From Psococerastis gibbosa (lineage: Eukaryota > Arthropoda > Insecta > Psocodea > Psocidae), in NCBI GenBank assembly GCA_963971405.1, contig OZ020487.1, positions 19,577,371-19,641,370 of the forward strand: DNA of 64,000 bases, written 5' to 3'. A program made the position numbers and the translations under genes. Shown here piece by piece: positions 60,673 to 64,000 of this stretch; position 1 is the first letter of the stretch; every line of letters begins with the position of its first letter. A model generated the notes under the pieces. It made no database searches. It had not been told where the DNA came from and saw nothing but the letters and a program-made list of their open reading frames with translations.

Positions 60673-62832
60673 GAGCCAAAATGAGCAAAATAAAGGCACC
60701 TATATCTTTTTAAAACCTTTAAAAAAAATAAAATAAGTAAATAGCTATTTTTCTTATTCTTGTCGAATGAATTTTTTTTAGCCACATTTACACCGATGAA
60801 CACGCAAGAACAATTGCTCAATGTTAAGTACAATACAATGAGCCAAAATAAGCAAAATTAAGACACCTATATCTTTTTAAAACCTTTAAAAAAAATAAAA
60901 TAAGTAAATAGCTATTTTTCTTATTCTTGTCGAATGAATTTTTTTTAGCTACATTTACACCGATGAACACGCAGGAGCAATTGGTCAATGTTAAGTACGA
61001 TACATTGAGCCAAAATAAGCAAAATTAAGACACTCATATCATATCAAGACCTTTAAAAAAAAAAATAAGTATATAGCTATTTTTCGTATTCTTGTCGAAT
61101 GAATTTTTTGTAGCTACATTTACACCGATGAACACGCTGGAGCAATTGCATAATGTTAGATACAATACAATGAGCCAAAAAAAGCAAAATTAAGACACCT
61201 ATATCTTTTTAATACCTTTAAAAAAAATAAAATAAGTAATTAGCTATTTTTCGTATTCTTGCCGTATGAATTTTTTTAAGCTATATTTACACCGATGAAC
61301 ACGCAGGAGCAATTGCTCAATGTTAAGTACAATACATTGAGCCAAAATAAGCAAAATAAAGACACCTATATCTTTTTAAAACCTTTAAAAAAAAATAAGT
61401 AAATAGCTATTTTTCTTATTCTTGTCGAATGAATTTTTTTTAGCCACATTTACGCCGATGAACACGCAGGAACAATTGCTCAGTGTTAAGAACAATACAA
61501 TGAGCCAAAATAAGCAAAATTAAGACACCTATATCTTTTTAAAACCTTTAAAAAAAATAAAATAAGCAAATAGCTATTTTTCTTATTCTTGTCGAATGAA
61601 TTTTTTTTAGCTACATTTACACCGATGAACACGCAGGAGCAATTGCTCAATGTTAAGTACAATACAATGAGCCAAAATAAGCAAAATTAAGACACTCATA
61701 TCATATCAAGACCTTAAAAAAAAAAAATAAGTATATAGCTATTTTTCGTATTCTTGTCGAATGAATTTTTTGTAGCTACATTTACACCGATGAACACGCT
61801 GGAGCAATTGCCTAATGTTAGATACAGTACAGTGAGCCAAAATAAGCAAAATTAAAACACCTATATCTTTTTAAAACCTTTAAAAAAAATAAAATAAGTA
61901 AATAGCTATTTTTCTTATTCTTGTCGAATGAATTTTTTTTAGCTACATTTACACCGATGAACACGCAGGAGCAATTGCTCAATGTTAAGTACAATACAAT
62001 GAGCCAAAATAAGCAAAATTAAGACACCTATATCTTTTTAAAACCTTTAAAAAAAATAAAATAAGTAATTAGCTATTTTTCGTATTCTTGCCGTATGAAT
62101 TTTTTTAAGCTACATTTACACCGATGAACACGCAGGAGCAAGTGGTGAATGTTAAGTACAATACAGTGAGCCTTAATAAGCAAAATTAAGACACCTATAT
62201 CTTTTTAAGACCTTTAAAAAAAAAAATAAGTAAATAGCTATTTTTCTTATTCTTGTCGAATGAATTTTTTTTAGCTACATTTACACCGATGAACACGCAG
62301 GAACAATTGCTCAATGTTAAGTACAATACAATGAGCCAAAATAAGCAAAACTAAGACACCTATATCTTTTTAAAACCTTTAAAAAAAATAAAATAAGTAA
62401 ATAGCTATTTTTCATATTCTTGTCGAATGAATTTTTTTTAGCTACATTTACACCGATGAACACGCAGGAGCAAGTGGCCAATGTTAAGTACAATACAGTG
62501 AGCCTAAATAAGCAAAATTAAGACACTCATATCATATCAAGACCTTTTAAAAAAAAAATAAGTATATAGCTATTTTTCGTATTCTTGTCGAATGAATTTT
62601 TTGTAGCTACATTTACACCGATGAACACGCTGGAGCAATTGCCTAATGTTAGATACAGTACAGTGAGCCAAAATAACCAAAATTAAGACACCTATATCTT
62701 TTTAGAACCTTTAAAAAAAAATAAAATAAGTAATTAGCTATTTTTCGTATTCTTGCCGTATGAATTTTTTTAAGCTTCATTTACACCGATGAACACGAAG
62801 GAGCAATTGCTCAATGTTAAGTACAATACATT
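60673..62832. repeat. Z unit of 13 monomers with a foreign four-monomer patch (2160 bp)
   Basis: Length and outer monomers are those of Z (D* 61172, B' near 61840, ending at the 'aaaggcacc' A 62833). From about 62140 to 62670 the expected 'atggagcc' A, 'aaaattagc' B and 'aaataaaa' C are replaced. In their place are 'gagccttaataag', 'aaaactaag' with 'ttcatattc', and 'gagcctaaat' monomers otherwise found only at 52529-53026. The period is kept, so the patch was swapped in register. Confidence 0.85.
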
Positions 62833-64000
62833 GAGCCAAAATGAGCAAAATAAAGGCACCTATATCTTTTTAAAACCTTTAAAAAAAATAAAATAAGTAA
62901 ATAGCTATTTTTCTTATTCTTGTCGAATGAATTTTTTTTAGCCACATTTACACCGATGAACACGCAAGAACAATTGCTCAATGTTAAGTACAATACAATG
63001 AGCCAAAATAAGCAAAATTAAGACACCTATATCTTTTTAAAACCTTTAAAAAAAATAAAATAAGTAAATAGCTATTTTTCTTATTCTTGTCGAATGAATT
63101 TTTTTTAGCTACATTTACACCGATGAACACGCAGGAGCAATTGGTCAATGTTAAGTACAATACATTGATCCAAAATAAGCAAAATTAAGACACTCATATC
63201 ATATCAAGACCTTTAAAAAAAAAAATAAGTATATAGCTATTTTTCGTATTCTTGTCGAATGAATTTTTTGTAGCTACATTTACACCGATGAACACGCTGG
63301 AGCAATTGCATAATGTTAGATACAATACAATGAGCCAAAAAAAGCAAAATTAAGACACCTATATCTTTTTAATACCTTTAAAAAAAATAAAATAAGTAAT
63401 TAGCTATTTTTCGTATTCTTGCCGTATGAATTTTTTTAAGCTATATTTACACCGATGAACACGCAGGAGCAATTGCTCAATGTTAAGTACAATACATTGA
63501 GCCAAAATAAGCAAAATAAAGACACCTATATCTTTTTAAAACCTTTAAAAAAAAATAAGTAAATAGCTATTTTTCTTATTCTTGTCGAATGAATTTTTTT
63601 TAGCCACATTTACGCCGATGAACACGCAGGAACAATTGCTCAGTGTTAAGAACAATACATTGAGCCAAAATAAGCAAAATTAAGACACCTATATCTTTTT
63701 AAAACCTTTAAAAAAAATAAAATAAGCAAATAGCTATTTTTCTTATTCTTGTCGAATGAATTTTTTTTAGCTACATTTACACCGATGAACACGCAGGAGC
63801 AATTGCTCAATGTTAAGTACAATACAATGAGCCAAAATAAGCAAAATTAAGACACTCATATCATATCAAGACCTTAAAAAAAAAAAATAAGTATATAGCT
63901 ATTTTTCGTATTCTTGTCGAATGAATTTTTTGTAGCTACATTTACACCGATGAACACGCTGGAGCAATTGCCTAATGTTAGATACAGTACAGTGAGCCAA
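62833..64000. repeat. Z unit, incomplete at right edge
   Basis: It begins with the 'aaaggcacc' A monomer and contains D* at 63332, +2160 from 61172. The C at about 63168 has 'aatacattgatcc', a private loss of the gagcc start. The window ends in the tail of a C monomer ('cagtacagtgagcc'), so the array continues. Confidence 0.85.

Larger units (their letters stand above)
1..64000. repeat. Satellite array, ~166-bp monomer, whole window
   Basis: Successive 'gagcc' starts at 14, 176, 343, 508, 675, 841, 1008 and 1174 give monomers of 162-167 bp, and the same spacing runs to the last base. That makes about 385 monomers. All are in one orientation; I found no inverted copy and no interrupting unique DNA or mobile element. 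One canonical monomer counts to about 27% G+C. The array starts and ends mid-monomer, so it extends beyond the window. Monomer length varies mainly in the A-run in its first half. Long AT-rich tandem arrays with a near-nucleosomal period and higher-order units are typical of eukaryotic centromeric or pericentromeric heterochromatin. That role is inferred; the species and family are not recognised. Confidence 0.98.

Noticed and set aside
1-64000. CRISPR array
   Set aside because: The repeats are contiguous 166-bp monomers with no unique spacers, far longer than CRISPR repeats, and there are no cas genes.
1-64000. Mobile element insertion
   Set aside because: No target-site duplication, terminal repeat, coding remnant or break in the 166-bp phase was seen. 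The only phase breaks are the five 43-bp truncated monomers, which are internal deletions.
1-64000. Telomeric repeats, rRNA or tRNA genes
   Set aside because: No short G-rich telomere-type repeat and no region departing from the satellite was found on either strand.

Overview
The window is one uninterrupted, head-to-tail satellite DNA array that continues past both edges. I see no real protein gene, RNA gene, transposon, CRISPR array or unique spacer in 64,000 bases. The monomer is about 166 bp (162-168 bp, measured from one 'gagcc' to the next), so there are roughly 385 copies, all in the same orientation. A hand count of one canonical monomer gives about 27% G+C. Length, AT-richness, homogeneity and nested higher-order structure point to a eukaryotic, probably (peri)centromeric or heterochromatic satellite. 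The species and satellite family cannot be named from the sequence.

The monomers fall into four recurring classes, called A, B, C and D here, whose basic order is A-B-C-D, a 4-monomer unit of about 666 bp. They differ at fixed diagnostic sites and in two short palindromes. The left palindrome aaatagctattt is intact in A and B. The right palindrome gagcaattgctc is intact in B and D. Each class therefore carries its own combination.

Longer higher-order repeats (HORs) are built on the 4-mer. In the left domain (about 1-26.5 kb), X (15 monomers, 2494 bp) and Y (14-15 monomers, about 2489 bp) alternate or are duplicated. X lies at 1174, 10308, 12802 and 20275. Y lies at 3668, 6654, 15296 and 17785, with a partial copy near 22767. 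X plus Y gives a 29-mer of 4816 bp, seen at 675-5490 and 19776-24590. From about 26.6 kb a different 13-mer, Z (2160 bp), takes over. It is marked by a D variant (D*, 'gagccaaaaaaagc').

Between 24.8 and 51.2 kb the array grew by nested segmental tandem duplications with periods 7517, 4356/4690 and 2861 bp. Five copies of a unique 43-bp truncated monomer tag this history. A more diverged patch at 51.2-54.7 kb holds a direct 666-bp 4-mer duplication. From 54.5 kb to the end the Z HOR runs again, with length variants of 12, 8, 17 (9+8) and 13 monomers, as expected from unequal exchange.

The DNA probably acts as a chromatin or centromere substrate rather than as code: near-nucleosomal period, A/T tracts, paired dyads and an almost invariant box. 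This role is inference. All coordinates and offsets were worked out by eye from marker positions. Percent identities were not computed.
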